A stretch of 50,528 bases of DNA, taken from assembly GCA_903835005.1 (NCBI GenBank), contig CAILLK010000030.1, positions 1 through 50,528 of the forward strand, written 5' to 3'. Below are positions 43,002 to 50,528 of the stretch, piece after piece. Position numbers and translations under genes: made by a program. Source of the stretch: an uncultured Bacteroidota bacterium (lineage in GTDB: Bacteria; Bacteroidota; Bacteroidia; Chitinophagales; Chitinophagaceae). Under the pieces are notes generated by a model. That model made no database searches. It was not told the DNA's origin and saw only the letters and a list, made by a program, of their open reading frames with translations. Numbering within the stretch: position 1 is the first letter of the stretch; each line of letters begins with the position of its first letter.

Positions 43002-44702
43002 ATGATGAAAGTCCCTCTCTGTATATCCCTACTCCTGGCAATAATAACCCTGAATTCTAACGGACAGGATTCAAAATTTGCTTTAAGCGAACCGGTGGAT
43101 ATCAAAGAAACCGGCTGGAACAAAGTTTTGTGCATGAAAAACGGCAATACACTTTTATTTCATTTCGAAAACTCCAAACCTGTTGTGTTGTTGGTTTTTG
43201 ATAGCCTTCACAAGCAGATCGCATCAAAGAGCTATCCGTGTAATGTGCTGGAAATAAATAAACTCAAGGAAACAGTTTTCCAGGGATTGTTTGAAATCAA
43301 TAATGAAGCGGTATTGTTTATGGATCAGGAACTTCAGAGCAAGCATTGTCTGATAAGGATGAGGTTCAGCGGAACGGATGGCGTTATGACAGAGGAGAAA
43401 AAGATAGCCGTATCACCTGCAATGATTACCCCTACGGATTTTACAGTAGTTCATTCGAGGGATAATGAAGAATATTCCATCGTATATTGTACAGATAATA
43501 ATGCATTTAAAAAATGTGATCTTCACGTTGCTTTTTATAACAATAAGCAGGAACAGGTAAAAGACCTGCCTGTTGAGGTAGACCGTAAAACCTATGATTA
43601 CCTTTATGTAGTGGGGGCGCAGGAAAGGAATAACGAAATTTGTATAACACTGGGTATGAATTTCAGGGAGACAAATGGTACATTTAATACAATGGGCAAT
43701 GTGACTTCTGAAATTATTCATAGCTATTTTCAGGCCTTATTTGTTTCAAAGGACGGTGGTAATGCAACAGGTACTCAAATAATAGATCTCTCAACTACAG
43801 TATTACCGGCAGCAACCGAATACACCTACAATCCTTTTGCAAATGCCTATAATATTTTTATGCTGAGCTACAAGCCAATACGCTACAGGAACGGTTTAGA
43901 ATGGCAACCTGCGGCCAATGTCAGTAATCTTTTTTTGAAATTTGATGCCGGTGACCTCAGGATAAGTTCTTCGTGGTTGAAAAATTCAATGGTCAATGAT
44001 TATCTGCATAGAAATATTGATACAAGTGCCAATTTCCTGGGCCTCCCTTTATTTGCTTCAACTAATGACAATGGATTGACGACAATGATACAGGAATCCT
44101 ACTCAATGTGGAAGGATGTCAATCCTACTTACACAAGAATGTTACCGAACAGGCTGAATAATAATATAAGTTCCAACATGGGTATGATGGACAGTTACCT
44201 GGGCGATCTCGCAATTACCCAGTATGATGATGATGGTAAAGAAATCTGGGGAATCGTTTTACCGAAAAAGCATTGCTATTACAGTCATCGTGCTTTTTAC
44301 AATATAAATCTCTTGCCTCAGAAAAACCAATCTCAGGAAATTTTCGATGACTTGCCTGATGAAGTTTATAACAGACAGTTTTTTACAGTGAATACTTACA
44401 GCAGGAACCGGAATTTCTATATGCTATTTAATGATTACAACAGTAATTTCAATAACACAATCAAAAATCCCGGTGATACCGTTTATAGTTATGAAAGTAC
44501 AAATGCCTGTTATTATAAAATGGACCGGAAGAAAGAAATTTCAAAAAAGCATTTGTTTGGCGAGCCGGCAGCAGGTGAATTTATCTGTTGCTTTACAGAA
44601 GGCGCTGATTTTATAGAAAAGACAGGTATGTATGCAGCGTTGGTTCGCAGCAAAAAAGGGGAAACAATCACTTTGCGTATGGCCTGGGCATGGCTGGATT
44701 AA
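43002..44702 (+). CDS. Secreted protein of unknown function, tandem paralogue 1
   Basis: A 566-aa exported protein with a signal peptide (MMKVPLCISLLLAIITLNSNGQ). It is the first of three adjacent paralogues. Shared stretches are the N-terminal WNKVLCMKNGNTLLFHFENSKP (split as WNKVLCMKNGNT and LLFHFENSKP), EINNEAVLFMDQELQSKHCLIR, VEVDRKTYDYL, LAITQYDDDGKEIWGIVLPKK and the C-terminal YAALVRSKKGETITLRMAWAWL. The regular alternation of strand-like segments over the first 250 residues could be a beta-propeller or beta-sandwich, but I cannot name a family. It lacks a T9SS tail and lipobox, so it may stay in the periplasm. It has an ATG at 43002 with another at 43005. Closest to paralogue 3, sharing the DLPDEVYNRQF stretch. 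Confidence 0.75.
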   Translation: MMKVPLCISLLLAIITLNSNGQDSKFALSEPVDIKETGWNKVLCMKNGNTLLFHFENSKPVVLLVFDSLHKQIASKSYPCNVLEINKLKETVFQGLFEINNEAVLFMDQELQSKHCLIRMRFSGTDGVMTEEKKIAVSPAMITPTDFTVVHSRDNEEYSIVYCTDNNAFKKCDLHVAFYNNKQEQVKDLPVEVDRKTYDYLYVVGAQERNNEICITLGMNFRETNGTFNTMGNVTSEIIHSYFQALFVSKDGGNATGTQIIDLSTTVLPAATEYTYNPFANAYNIFMLSYKPIRYRNGLEWQPAANVSNLFLKFDAGDLRISSSWLKNSMVNDYLHRNIDTSANFLGLPLFASTNDNGLTTMIQESYSMWKDVNPTYTRMLPNRLNNNISSNMGMMDSYLGDLAITQYDDDGKEIWGIVLPKKHCYYSHRAFYNINLLPQKNQSQEIFDDLPDEVYNRQFFTVNTYSRNRNFYMLFNDYNSNFNNTIKNPGDTVYSYESTNACYYKMDRKKEISKKHLFGEPAAGEFICCFTEGADFIEKTGMYAALVRSKKGETITLRMAWAWLD

Positions 44703-44841
44703 GTTTGGCTATTTCAACTTTCTGAGGAATCAGGCTAAATTATTTTTCAGTATACCCAAGATGATGCAGGGATTTTGCGTCTATATAAAGATTGCAGAAC
44801 CATACTGATGATAATTTATTGATTTGATTTTAATCCCTGTT

Positions 44842-46425
44842 ATGAAGTCACTAATTACAATTTCATTTTTATTTATAGCTTTTTCTGCTTTTGCACAGGA
44901 TCAGACATCTCAGATAAGCAAACCGTTAGATATAGGTCTGAAGGGGTGGAACAGGGTTTTGTATATGAACAATGGTAATACTATGTTGTTTCATTTTGAG
45001 CCCTCCCATACGATACAGGTAAAAGTTTTCGATGCTGCAAGAAAAGAAAAATCGAATAAGGGAGATAAATACAATGTGTTATATAGTTTTAATACTAATC
45101 CGCCAGTTATAAAAGGTGTTTTTGAAATTAATGGCGAAGCGGTACTTTTTATTGATCAGGAAATCAATTCAAAACATTGCCTTATACGGCTCAGGTATGA
45201 TGCTGCAACCGGGCGGCTTATAGAAGAAAAAATGATTGCAGAATCGAGAAGCGCCAACAAACGGATGGAGTTTTATGTGATTAAATATAAAGATGAAGAG
45301 AATTATGCTATTTTGTTCAGTACAGATATAAGTCATCCCCGGTCAAGCGACATTTATGTTGTTTATTTCGATAAAACACATAATGCTATTAAAGAGGTTC
45401 AACTTGAAGTGGATAGGAAAAAATATGATTATCTGAAAGTCCTGTGTGCAGATGCCCAGCCAAATGGTGTTTTAGTTACACTGGAATTGGATAAAACTAA
45501 AGTATATTCGATTTCTCCCCGCGATGCCCCGCTTACGGAAGGAAGTGCGGTTTATGATCATTTTTTGCGATTTTTCTACATCCCTAAGGACAGCTCAAAA
45601 CCCCTGACAAATTTGATAAATGTTACGGAAGAGGTTTATCCGGGATTTGGCTTTTATACCTATAATTCATTTGCCAGAACGCTCAATTTCCTGTTGTATA
45701 ATTCTCATCTTATTTCCTATTTGTATAGTCCTAATTCTTTGAAGGCAGCAATTACAAGTACACTTTTTCTTAAAATGGATGAGGGTAATTTGTCAACGGT
45801 ACTTCAGCAGTTAAAAAACAATATGGCCAATACTCACCTGAAATCTGAAACAGACACCCTTCAATATTTTGCAGGAATACCAATAAAAATGGTAACCAAT
45901 GAAAACGGATTAACAACGATTTTCAGCGAGGCCGCCATAACCCACAATGACCTGAATAGTGTTTCGCGCTATGATACTTCTAATTCAATCATGCGTGCCG
46001 GCATAACTCAGACGGACGATAATGGAAAGGAACTATGGGGAACCGTGCTGCCTTGCGGCCAGCATTACAGCCTGATGCCCAGAGCCAGCTATAGCTATCA
46101 TTTCACAGCTATAAGGCCGTATTCTTATGGCAAAGACTTCTTCATAGTGTATAATGACTATGATCATAACTTAAATAATTCACTGAAAGACCCGGGTTAT
46201 ATAATCAACGACTATGAAAATACTAATGCATTTTATTATAAAATAAACAATAAAAAGGAAGTGACCAAAAACTATCTCTTCGGTGCGCCGGCAAAAAATG
46301 AGTTTAAATGCATATTTACTGATGCAGAGTATTTTAATGAACGTACCAGTGAATATGCGGCATTGATACAATACAAAAAAGGAGAGAGTGTATCGGTGAG
46401 AATGGCATGGAGTAAGCTGAAATAA
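44842..46425 (+). CDS. Secreted protein of unknown function, tandem paralogue 2
   Basis: A 527-aa exported protein, middle member of the triplet. The signal peptide is MKSLITISFLFIAFSAFAQ. The frame extends upstream to a TTG at 44824, but the ATG at 44842 starts the signal peptide cleanly and is chosen. Shared stretches are KPLDIGLKGWNRVLYMNNGNT, LFHFEPSHTIQVKVFD, INGEAVLFIDQEINSKHCL, QLEVDRKKYDYLKVL, ITQTDDNGKELWGTVLP and AALIQYKKGESVSVRMAWSKL. It lacks the EVYNRQF stretch and is shorter there. More AT-rich than paralogue 3. Function unknown; no lipobox or sorting tail. Confidence 0.75.
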   Translation: MKSLITISFLFIAFSAFAQDQTSQISKPLDIGLKGWNRVLYMNNGNTMLFHFEPSHTIQVKVFDAARKEKSNKGDKYNVLYSFNTNPPVIKGVFEINGEAVLFIDQEINSKHCLIRLRYDAATGRLIEEKMIAESRSANKRMEFYVIKYKDEENYAILFSTDISHPRSSDIYVVYFDKTHNAIKEVQLEVDRKKYDYLKVLCADAQPNGVLVTLELDKTKVYSISPRDAPLTEGSAVYDHFLRFFYIPKDSSKPLTNLINVTEEVYPGFGFYTYNSFARTLNFLLYNSHLISYLYSPNSLKAAITSTLFLKMDEGNLSTVLQQLKNNMANTHLKSETDTLQYFAGIPIKMVTNENGLTTIFSEAAITHNDLNSVSRYDTSNSIMRAGITQTDDNGKELWGTVLPCGQHYSLMPRASYSYHFTAIRPYSYGKDFFIVYNDYDHNLNNSLKDPGYIINDYENTNAFYYKINNKKEVTKNYLFGAPAKNEFKCIFTDAEYFNERTSEYAALIQYKKGESVSVRMAWSKLK

Positions 46426-46478
46426 TTGAGAAGTGTATACCGTTGGTTTAAATAAGGATCAGTTTAATCTGTTCTGCT

Positions 46479-48275
46479 ATGAAAAAAATAGATGCTGTAT
46501 TTACAATATTCCTTCTGCTCCTTGCAGTATCAGTAAGCCAGGCACAGAACAATAATTATGAGCTCAGCAAGCCCCTTGACCTGAAGCTGGCCGGGGTTAA
46601 CAAGGTATTGCAGATGAGTAATGGCAACACCCTGCTTTTTCATTTCGAACCTTCAAAAGCGATAACCGTTAAAGTTTTTGACCATTCGCGTAAAGAAATT
46701 GCCAGCCGGCAGGAATGGTGCCATTATCTGGATATATACCTGATACAGGACGCCAGATTTAAAGGCCTGTTTGAAATCGGGGGTGAGGCAGTATTGTTTT
46801 TCGACCAGCAGAATATGATTGGCAGGCACAGGCTGGTACGCCTCAGGTTTAGTGGCACAGATGGACAGCTGAAAGATGAAACTGTTTTGGCAGAATCGAA
46901 GAGCAATGAGAAACGGATACGATTCTATGTGATGAATAACAAACTTAAAGGTAAGTATGCTGTTCTGTACGCTATGGTAGAGAACTTCAGGAGAAAGGCA
47001 GATCTTAATGTGGAATACTTCAGCAGCAGCCATGAAGTGGAAAGAACAGTGCAACTGGATGTTGACCGATCACGGTTTGATTACCTGGATATTACCGGCG
47101 CCGATTACCTGGACTGCGGCGTAGTGGTATCGCTGGCATTATCGAAGGTATTGCAGAACGGCACAATAAGCCACGGCAATACTTATGGCCCTGCAGGTTC
47201 TTTCCCCGGGCCCATCGTTCCTGATGCTTCTCAAACTACCAGCGACAATCTGTATCTCACCCCTCCTGCCAGGGGTAGCAGATACGCAGACCAGCAAAGT
47301 GAAAATTATGATGAATTCGACCCGACACCAAGCCGTTTCAGGCATATATTATCTGTTTATTTTATACCTGAAGATGGAAGCCCGATAAAGAAGAAAGATG
47401 TAGATGCAACCCCTGATATTTATCCCTACCACTCCTTTCTAACCCACAATGACTTTTCCAATGCTATTAACCTTCTGTTGTTCAGCTATAAAGACGCCTA
47501 TGTCATGTATGGACTGGATCGCCTGCCGGCAGCGGTAATGGATAATATTTTTCTAAGACTGGACGACAAGGACCTTAAAACAACCATAAATCCGATAAGA
47601 AATCAAATGGCCAATAAATACCTGCAGGAAAAAACAGATAGTAGTAAAATATTTCTTGGTGCCGCGGTTGCATCATCCACCAACCAATACGGATTAAGTA
47701 CACTGGTATCAGAATCTTTCACCCGGTATGCCAATACAGAATCAAGATTGAGGCCAAGGCTTTTTGAAACCTGGCTGGGCGATATTGCTATTACCCGGTT
47801 TGATGATGACGGGAAGGAGCTTTATGGTGCAGTTATACCAAGAGCACAGTACTACAAGAGCTACAAGCACTATTATTATTCCGGTCAGTTGTCTGCAAAA
47901 TGGCACGACCAGATGTTGCTGGATGATCTTCCGGAGCAGGTTTACAACCGGCAGTTTATTTCATTGAATGTATTCACGCAAGCTAAAAATTCATTCCTGA
48001 TTTTAAATGATGCGGACAGAAATTTTAATTTAAATGCTGGTAAAACCTGTGACTCGGTTTACTTATTTGAAAATACCAACGCCGTTTACTATACTATTAA
48101 CAGTAAAAAAGAATTAACCAGGAATTATGTATTCGGTAAGCCTCTGAGAGGAGAATATAAATGCAGCTTTATTGAGGGTGCCGATTTTGATGATAAAACC
48201 GCTGAATATGCGGCGCTGATCCAGTACAAAAAAGGGGGCAGCATTTCATTGCGTATGGCGTGGGCTCATTTATAA
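46479..48275 (+). CDS. Secreted protein of unknown function, tandem paralogue 3
   Basis: A 598-aa exported protein, last and longest of the triplet. The signal peptide is MKKIDAVFTIFLLLLAVSVSQAQ. It shares KPLDLKLAGVNKVLQMSNGNT, LLFHFEPSKAITVKVFD, GGEAVLFFDQQNMIGRHRL, LGDIAITRFDDDGKELYGAVIP, DDLPEQVYNRQF and AALIQYKKGGSISLRMAWAHL with the others. A loop of about 55 residues rich in Pro/Ser/Asn (about 225-285) is found only here, suggesting an exposed insertion. It starts 53 bp after paralogue 2. No sorting tail. The triplet shows that the family was amplified in place and has diverged. Confidence 0.75.
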   Translation: MKKIDAVFTIFLLLLAVSVSQAQNNNYELSKPLDLKLAGVNKVLQMSNGNTLLFHFEPSKAITVKVFDHSRKEIASRQEWCHYLDIYLIQDARFKGLFEIGGEAVLFFDQQNMIGRHRLVRLRFSGTDGQLKDETVLAESKSNEKRIRFYVMNNKLKGKYAVLYAMVENFRRKADLNVEYFSSSHEVERTVQLDVDRSRFDYLDITGADYLDCGVVVSLALSKVLQNGTISHGNTYGPAGSFPGPIVPDASQTTSDNLYLTPPARGSRYADQQSENYDEFDPTPSRFRHILSVYFIPEDGSPIKKKDVDATPDIYPYHSFLTHNDFSNAINLLLFSYKDAYVMYGLDRLPAAVMDNIFLRLDDKDLKTTINPIRNQMANKYLQEKTDSSKIFLGAAVASSTNQYGLSTLVSESFTRYANTESRLRPRLFETWLGDIAITRFDDDGKELYGAVIPRAQYYKSYKHYYYSGQLSAKWHDQMLLDDLPEQVYNRQFISLNVFTQAKNSFLILNDADRNFNLNAGKTCDSVYLFENTNAVYYTINSKKELTRNYVFGKPLRGEYKCSFIEGADFDDKTAEYAALIQYKKGGSISLRMAWAHL

Positions 48276-48328
48276 ATGATGCACCGGAATCTTACATTGC
48301 AAATACTTCTGTGCTATTGATAAGATAC

Positions 48329-48616
48329 TCAACGGGAATTGCCGGAAATGCCAATTATAGTACGGAATATTACTACAATGCTTTTCAGAATGCCTGCATG
48401 GCTGGCCCCGGTACTGGGTGAAGGCGTCGGGTTAGTAGTTACTGTAAGTATAGAGCCCGGAAAATCGGGGCTGATAACAGTACTGTTATTCCTTCCTGTT
48501 ACTGAGTTGTGTACCTCATCCCAGTTGAATGCTACCATAATGGCTGAATAAAGTATAACAGACCATAAAAAGGATTTAACTATAAAATTGAACCGTTTCT
48601 TATTATATAGTTTCAT
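48329..48616 (-). CDS. Small single-pass membrane protein
   Basis: A 95-aa protein with a basic N-terminus (MKLYNKKRFNFIVKS), one hydrophobic segment (about 14-31: SFLWSVILYSAIMVAFNW) and a Ser/Thr/Pro-rich tail. The open frame reaches 48685, but a full promoter (TTTG, 20 bases, TATTTTTG) sits between, so the ATG at 48616 is the start, with a leader of about 15 bases. This promoter is the main reason to believe the gene. I do not recognise the family. It is convergent with the last member of the secreted triplet and divergent from the TPR gene. Confidence 0.55.
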   Translation of the reverse strand: MKLYNKKRFNFIVKSFLWSVILYSAIMVAFNWDEVHNSVTGRNNSTVISPDFPGSILTVTTNPTPSPSTGASHAGILKSIVVIFRTIIGISGNSR

Positions 48617-48636
48617 ACGTTTTGATTTAGGTAATT

Positions 48637-48668
48637 CAAAAATACACCAGTAGAACCATATATTCAAA
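48637..48668 (-). promoter_or_regulatory. Complete Bacteroidota-type promoter (-33 and -7)
   Basis: On the reverse strand, TTTG (48668-48665), a 20-base spacer, then TATTTTTG (48644-48637). Both boxes match the Bacteroidota consensus with correct spacing. It points to the 95-aa membrane protein. Confidence 0.65.
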
Positions 48669-48723
48669 AATATCTTAGCTTTCACTTAACAGGATGCAAA
48701 TTCAATGATTCGTCGGTGAGAAG

Positions 48724-48731
48724 TACCTTTG
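48724..48731 (+). promoter_or_regulatory. Bacteroidota -7 promoter element for the TPR gene
   Basis: TACCTTTG matches TAnnTTTG. It overlaps the TTG at 48729 that would otherwise open the reading frame, so translation must start further on. Confidence 0.55.
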
Positions 48732-48740
48732 CTATATCTC

Positions 48741-49538
48741 ATGATGTCGAAACAGCTTATATTTATTCAGGTGATGATGAAGTTTACAGGATGCCTGCTT
48801 TTATTATTTATCCCTGTTATACTCTTTGCGCAGGACCCGGTTACGGATACTTCAGTGCTGAAGATGCTACGTAGCCGGATTACCGATGAAAACTTCCTGA
48901 TAAAAATGGCCCCAAACAGTGTGGAAGACTATTTGAAACGGGCCATATACAGGTATGAAGTCGGCGATTTTACGGGAGCTGTAGAAGATAATACCACGGC
49001 CCTGAAACTGAAACCGGGCAATGCAGATGCCTACAGCAACAGGGGTATGGCCAGGTGTTATATGCAGGAATACGACAGCGCACTTATTGATTTCACCCAG
49101 GCAATTTGGTTTGCTCCCAAAGACCCTGTAGGTTATATGAACAGGGGATATGCTGAAATACAGACCAAATCCTATGACAAGGCAATAACTGACCTTGATA
49201 AAGCTATAGAATTAAGGCCCAACTATGCCAAAGCATACTGCAACAGGGGGCTGGCTAAGACCAGGTTGCAAAACTTTAAAAGTGCACTGCCAGATTATGA
49301 TAAAGCGATAGAATTATACCCTGGCTTTGCCGAAGCCTGGTATGACCGCGGCATAGCCTGCGATTCACTTAAAGATTATACCAACTCCATAATTAATTAC
49401 AGTAAAGCTATAGAGCTGAAACCTGATTATATTGATGCCTTTACCAACAGGGGCAATGCTTATCAGGCTCTGGGAGATACTTTAACGGCAAAGGCAGATT
49501 TCGGTAAGGCAAATACATTGCTGATGAAAAACAGGTAA
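48741..49538 (+). CDS. Secreted tetratricopeptide-repeat protein
   Basis: 265 aa from the ATG at 48741. Six TPR units follow a signal peptide (MKFTGCLLLLFIPVILFAQ), at roughly 62-95, 96-129, 130-163, 164-197, 198-231 and 232-265 with the usual NRGxAxxxxxxYxxAIxDxxKAIELxPxY pattern. The domain binds partner proteins; the partner is unknown. The frame is open from a TTG at 48729, but a promoter covers that codon. ATG 48741, 48744 or 48777 remain; 48777 gives the cleanest signal peptide and follows AGGTG. It should act in the periplasm. No other genes share its transcript as far as I can see. Confidence 0.85.
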   Translation: MMSKQLIFIQVMMKFTGCLLLLFIPVILFAQDPVTDTSVLKMLRSRITDENFLIKMAPNSVEDYLKRAIYRYEVGDFTGAVEDNTTALKLKPGNADAYSNRGMARCYMQEYDSALIDFTQAIWFAPKDPVGYMNRGYAEIQTKSYDKAITDLDKAIELRPNYAKAYCNRGLAKTRLQNFKSALPDYDKAIELYPGFAEAWYDRGIACDSLKDYTNSIINYSKAIELKPDYIDAFTNRGNAYQALGDTLTAKADFGKANTLLMKNR

Positions 49539-49816
49539 TCAGGGTCGGGGATGCAACCACTGAATAATGTTTTTCCTGTTTTTCATGTTCGCATCATGAA
49601 CACAATGCCAGCTAACCAGGAGCACAGGAATGCTTTTTCCAGAATTCAGACTCCGGGTATAGAAATCTGATACAACCATTTATATCAGCGATTTAGATCG
49701 CAAAACAATCAGTCAATTCCTGTACAATTATTGGGCAAAATAGTTTCTTCAATAAATAAAATATTTGCGTTTACCCCGATTTTTACCATCTTTATATTGA
49801 ATACAGCAACCAAACA

Positions 49817-50272
49817 ATGGCAACCAGGCAAATAAAAACAATAGAGGAATTAATAAAGGACAGGAAGCCGGTATTTAATCCTAATGACGCGCAGATACAA
49901 AGCCTGTCGGAAACTGATAAGCTGGCAGTTTGGATTACTGAACATGTGGGTACAATGGGTTTCTTTTTTATTATACTCACATGGACCCTTATCTGGCTGG
50001 GCTGGAATATGCTTGCGCCCGAATCCATGCAATTCGATCCCTATCCGGCTTTTGTTCTGTGGCTGTTTATCTCCAACATGATCCAGATATTCCTGATGCC
50101 GCTGATAATGGTTGGGCAAAATCTGCAGGGTCGCCATTCTGAATTCAGGGCCCAGGCCGATTTTGAGGTGAATGTAAAGGCAGAACAGGAGATTGAAACC
50201 ATCCTTATGCACCTGGAGAACCAGAATGAACTGATGCTCCAGATACTTAAAAGGCTGGACGAAAAACAGTAG
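49817..50272 (+). CDS. DUF1003 membrane protein
   Basis: A 151-aa inner-membrane protein of the DUF1003 family, function unknown. The diagnostic features are all present: HVGTMGFFFIILTWTLIWLGWN (helix 1, split here as HVGTMGFFFI and ILTWTLIWLGWN), FDPYPAFVLWLFISNMIQIF (helix 2), the following LMPLIMVGQNLQ, and the cytoplasmic RAQADFEVNVKAEQEIE coiled-coil stretch. N-terminal 45 residues are soluble. Length is typical. The 278-bp gap before it (49539-49816) holds a small inverted repeat TTCATG/CATGAA near 49573-49591 and no gene. Nothing around it suggests an operon. Confidence 0.9.
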   Translation: MATRQIKTIEELIKDRKPVFNPNDAQIQSLSETDKLAVWITEHVGTMGFFFIILTWTLIWLGWNMLAPESMQFDPYPAFVLWLFISNMIQIFLMPLIMVGQNLQGRHSEFRAQADFEVNVKAEQEIETILMHLENQNELMLQILKRLDEKQ

Positions 50273-50470
50273 TTGCGAACCACTGACCTAAATACAGGAA
50301 TGCCACTAGCTCTTTCAGGTCTGTCATAATTCTTAAGTAGCTAATGACACTAATTTGCGAACTGTCAAATGTCAACTATGCTACACTATCACTAGCGTTG
50401 CGTTGACGTAAATGTAAGTTCTTTGAAAGTATTGTCAGTATTGAGTTGTAGGGGATTTATAGCCTAAGAC

Positions 50471-50521
50471 GATTTGAATTTCTTAAAACACGTGTTTTTA
50501 CATTTGTCTGAAATTCAAATC
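50471..50521. repeat. Nested inverted repeat at the right edge
   Basis: GATTTGAATTTC (50471-50482) and GAAATTCAAATC (50510-50521) are perfect 12-bp inverted repeats. Between them lies AAAACACGTGTTTT (50485-50498), itself a perfect palindrome. No gene is visible from 50273 to the end. It could be a cruciform, an operator for a gene beyond the window, or the edge of a mobile element. Confidence 0.6.
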
Positions 50522-50528
50522 TTTATGA

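Overview
The window reads as chromosomal DNA of a Bacteroidota bacterium, most likely of the Chitinophagales (Chitinophagaceae-like). The grounds are two giant surface proteins with type IX secretion (T9SS) type A sorting tails, several copies of the Bacteroidota -7 promoter element TAnnTTTG, the general absence of Shine-Dalgarno sequences, and the families of LspA, ZapA, MutL and the small secreted proteins. I see no tRNA, rRNA or CRISPR array.

Layout. (1) 1-139 is the 3' end of a group II intron, with domains V and VI and a bulged branch-point A. It ends 16 bases before an M28-family lipoprotein gene. (2) 156-7.4 kb holds housekeeping genes: the M28/glutaminyl-cyclase-like lipoprotein, lspA, zapA, mutL (reverse strand), a largely empty 0.9 kb gap, a membrane-anchored MutS-like ATPase and a small unknown gene. 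(3) 7.5-19.2 kb, reverse strand, is a complex I operon nuoABCD-HIJKLMN plus a conserved-looking tail gene. It has no nuoE, nuoF or nuoG. Two spots carry AT-rich foreign material: a three-gene toxin-antitoxin-like cassette between nuoL and nuoM, and a start-less ORF remnant between nuoD and nuoH. (4) 19.3-22.8 kb, divergent from nuo, holds an Alvin-type 2[4Fe-4S] ferredoxin and a two-subunit 2-oxoacid:ferredoxin oxidoreductase (korAB). (5) 22.9-25.7 kb, reverse strand, holds a predicted membrane-anchored LAS-type metallopeptidase and an AT-rich AAA ATPase + HNH pair resembling the Septu (PtuA/PtuB) anti-phage system. (6) 25.9-41.1 kb holds two giant proteins (2188 and 2784 aa), each made of more than 20 Ig-like modules with a T9SS tail. 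(7) 41.2-50.5 kb holds small secreted or regulatory genes, a tandem triplet of paralogous secreted proteins of unknown function (43.0-48.3 kb), a TPR protein and a DUF1003 membrane protein.

How the genes work together. The complex I encoded here lacks the NADH-oxidising module. The genes next door encode a ferredoxin and an enzyme that reduces ferredoxin with 2-oxoacids. The simplest reading is that 2-oxoglutarate or pyruvate oxidation by KorAB reduces the ferredoxin, which then feeds an 11-subunit proton-pumping Nuo complex. This is inference from gene content and position; nuoEFG could lie elsewhere in the genome. The best candidates for something undescribed are the cassette inside the nuo operon, the Septu-like pair with its unusual HNH protein, the triplet of secreted paralogues, and the disulfide-patterned Ig-like giants.
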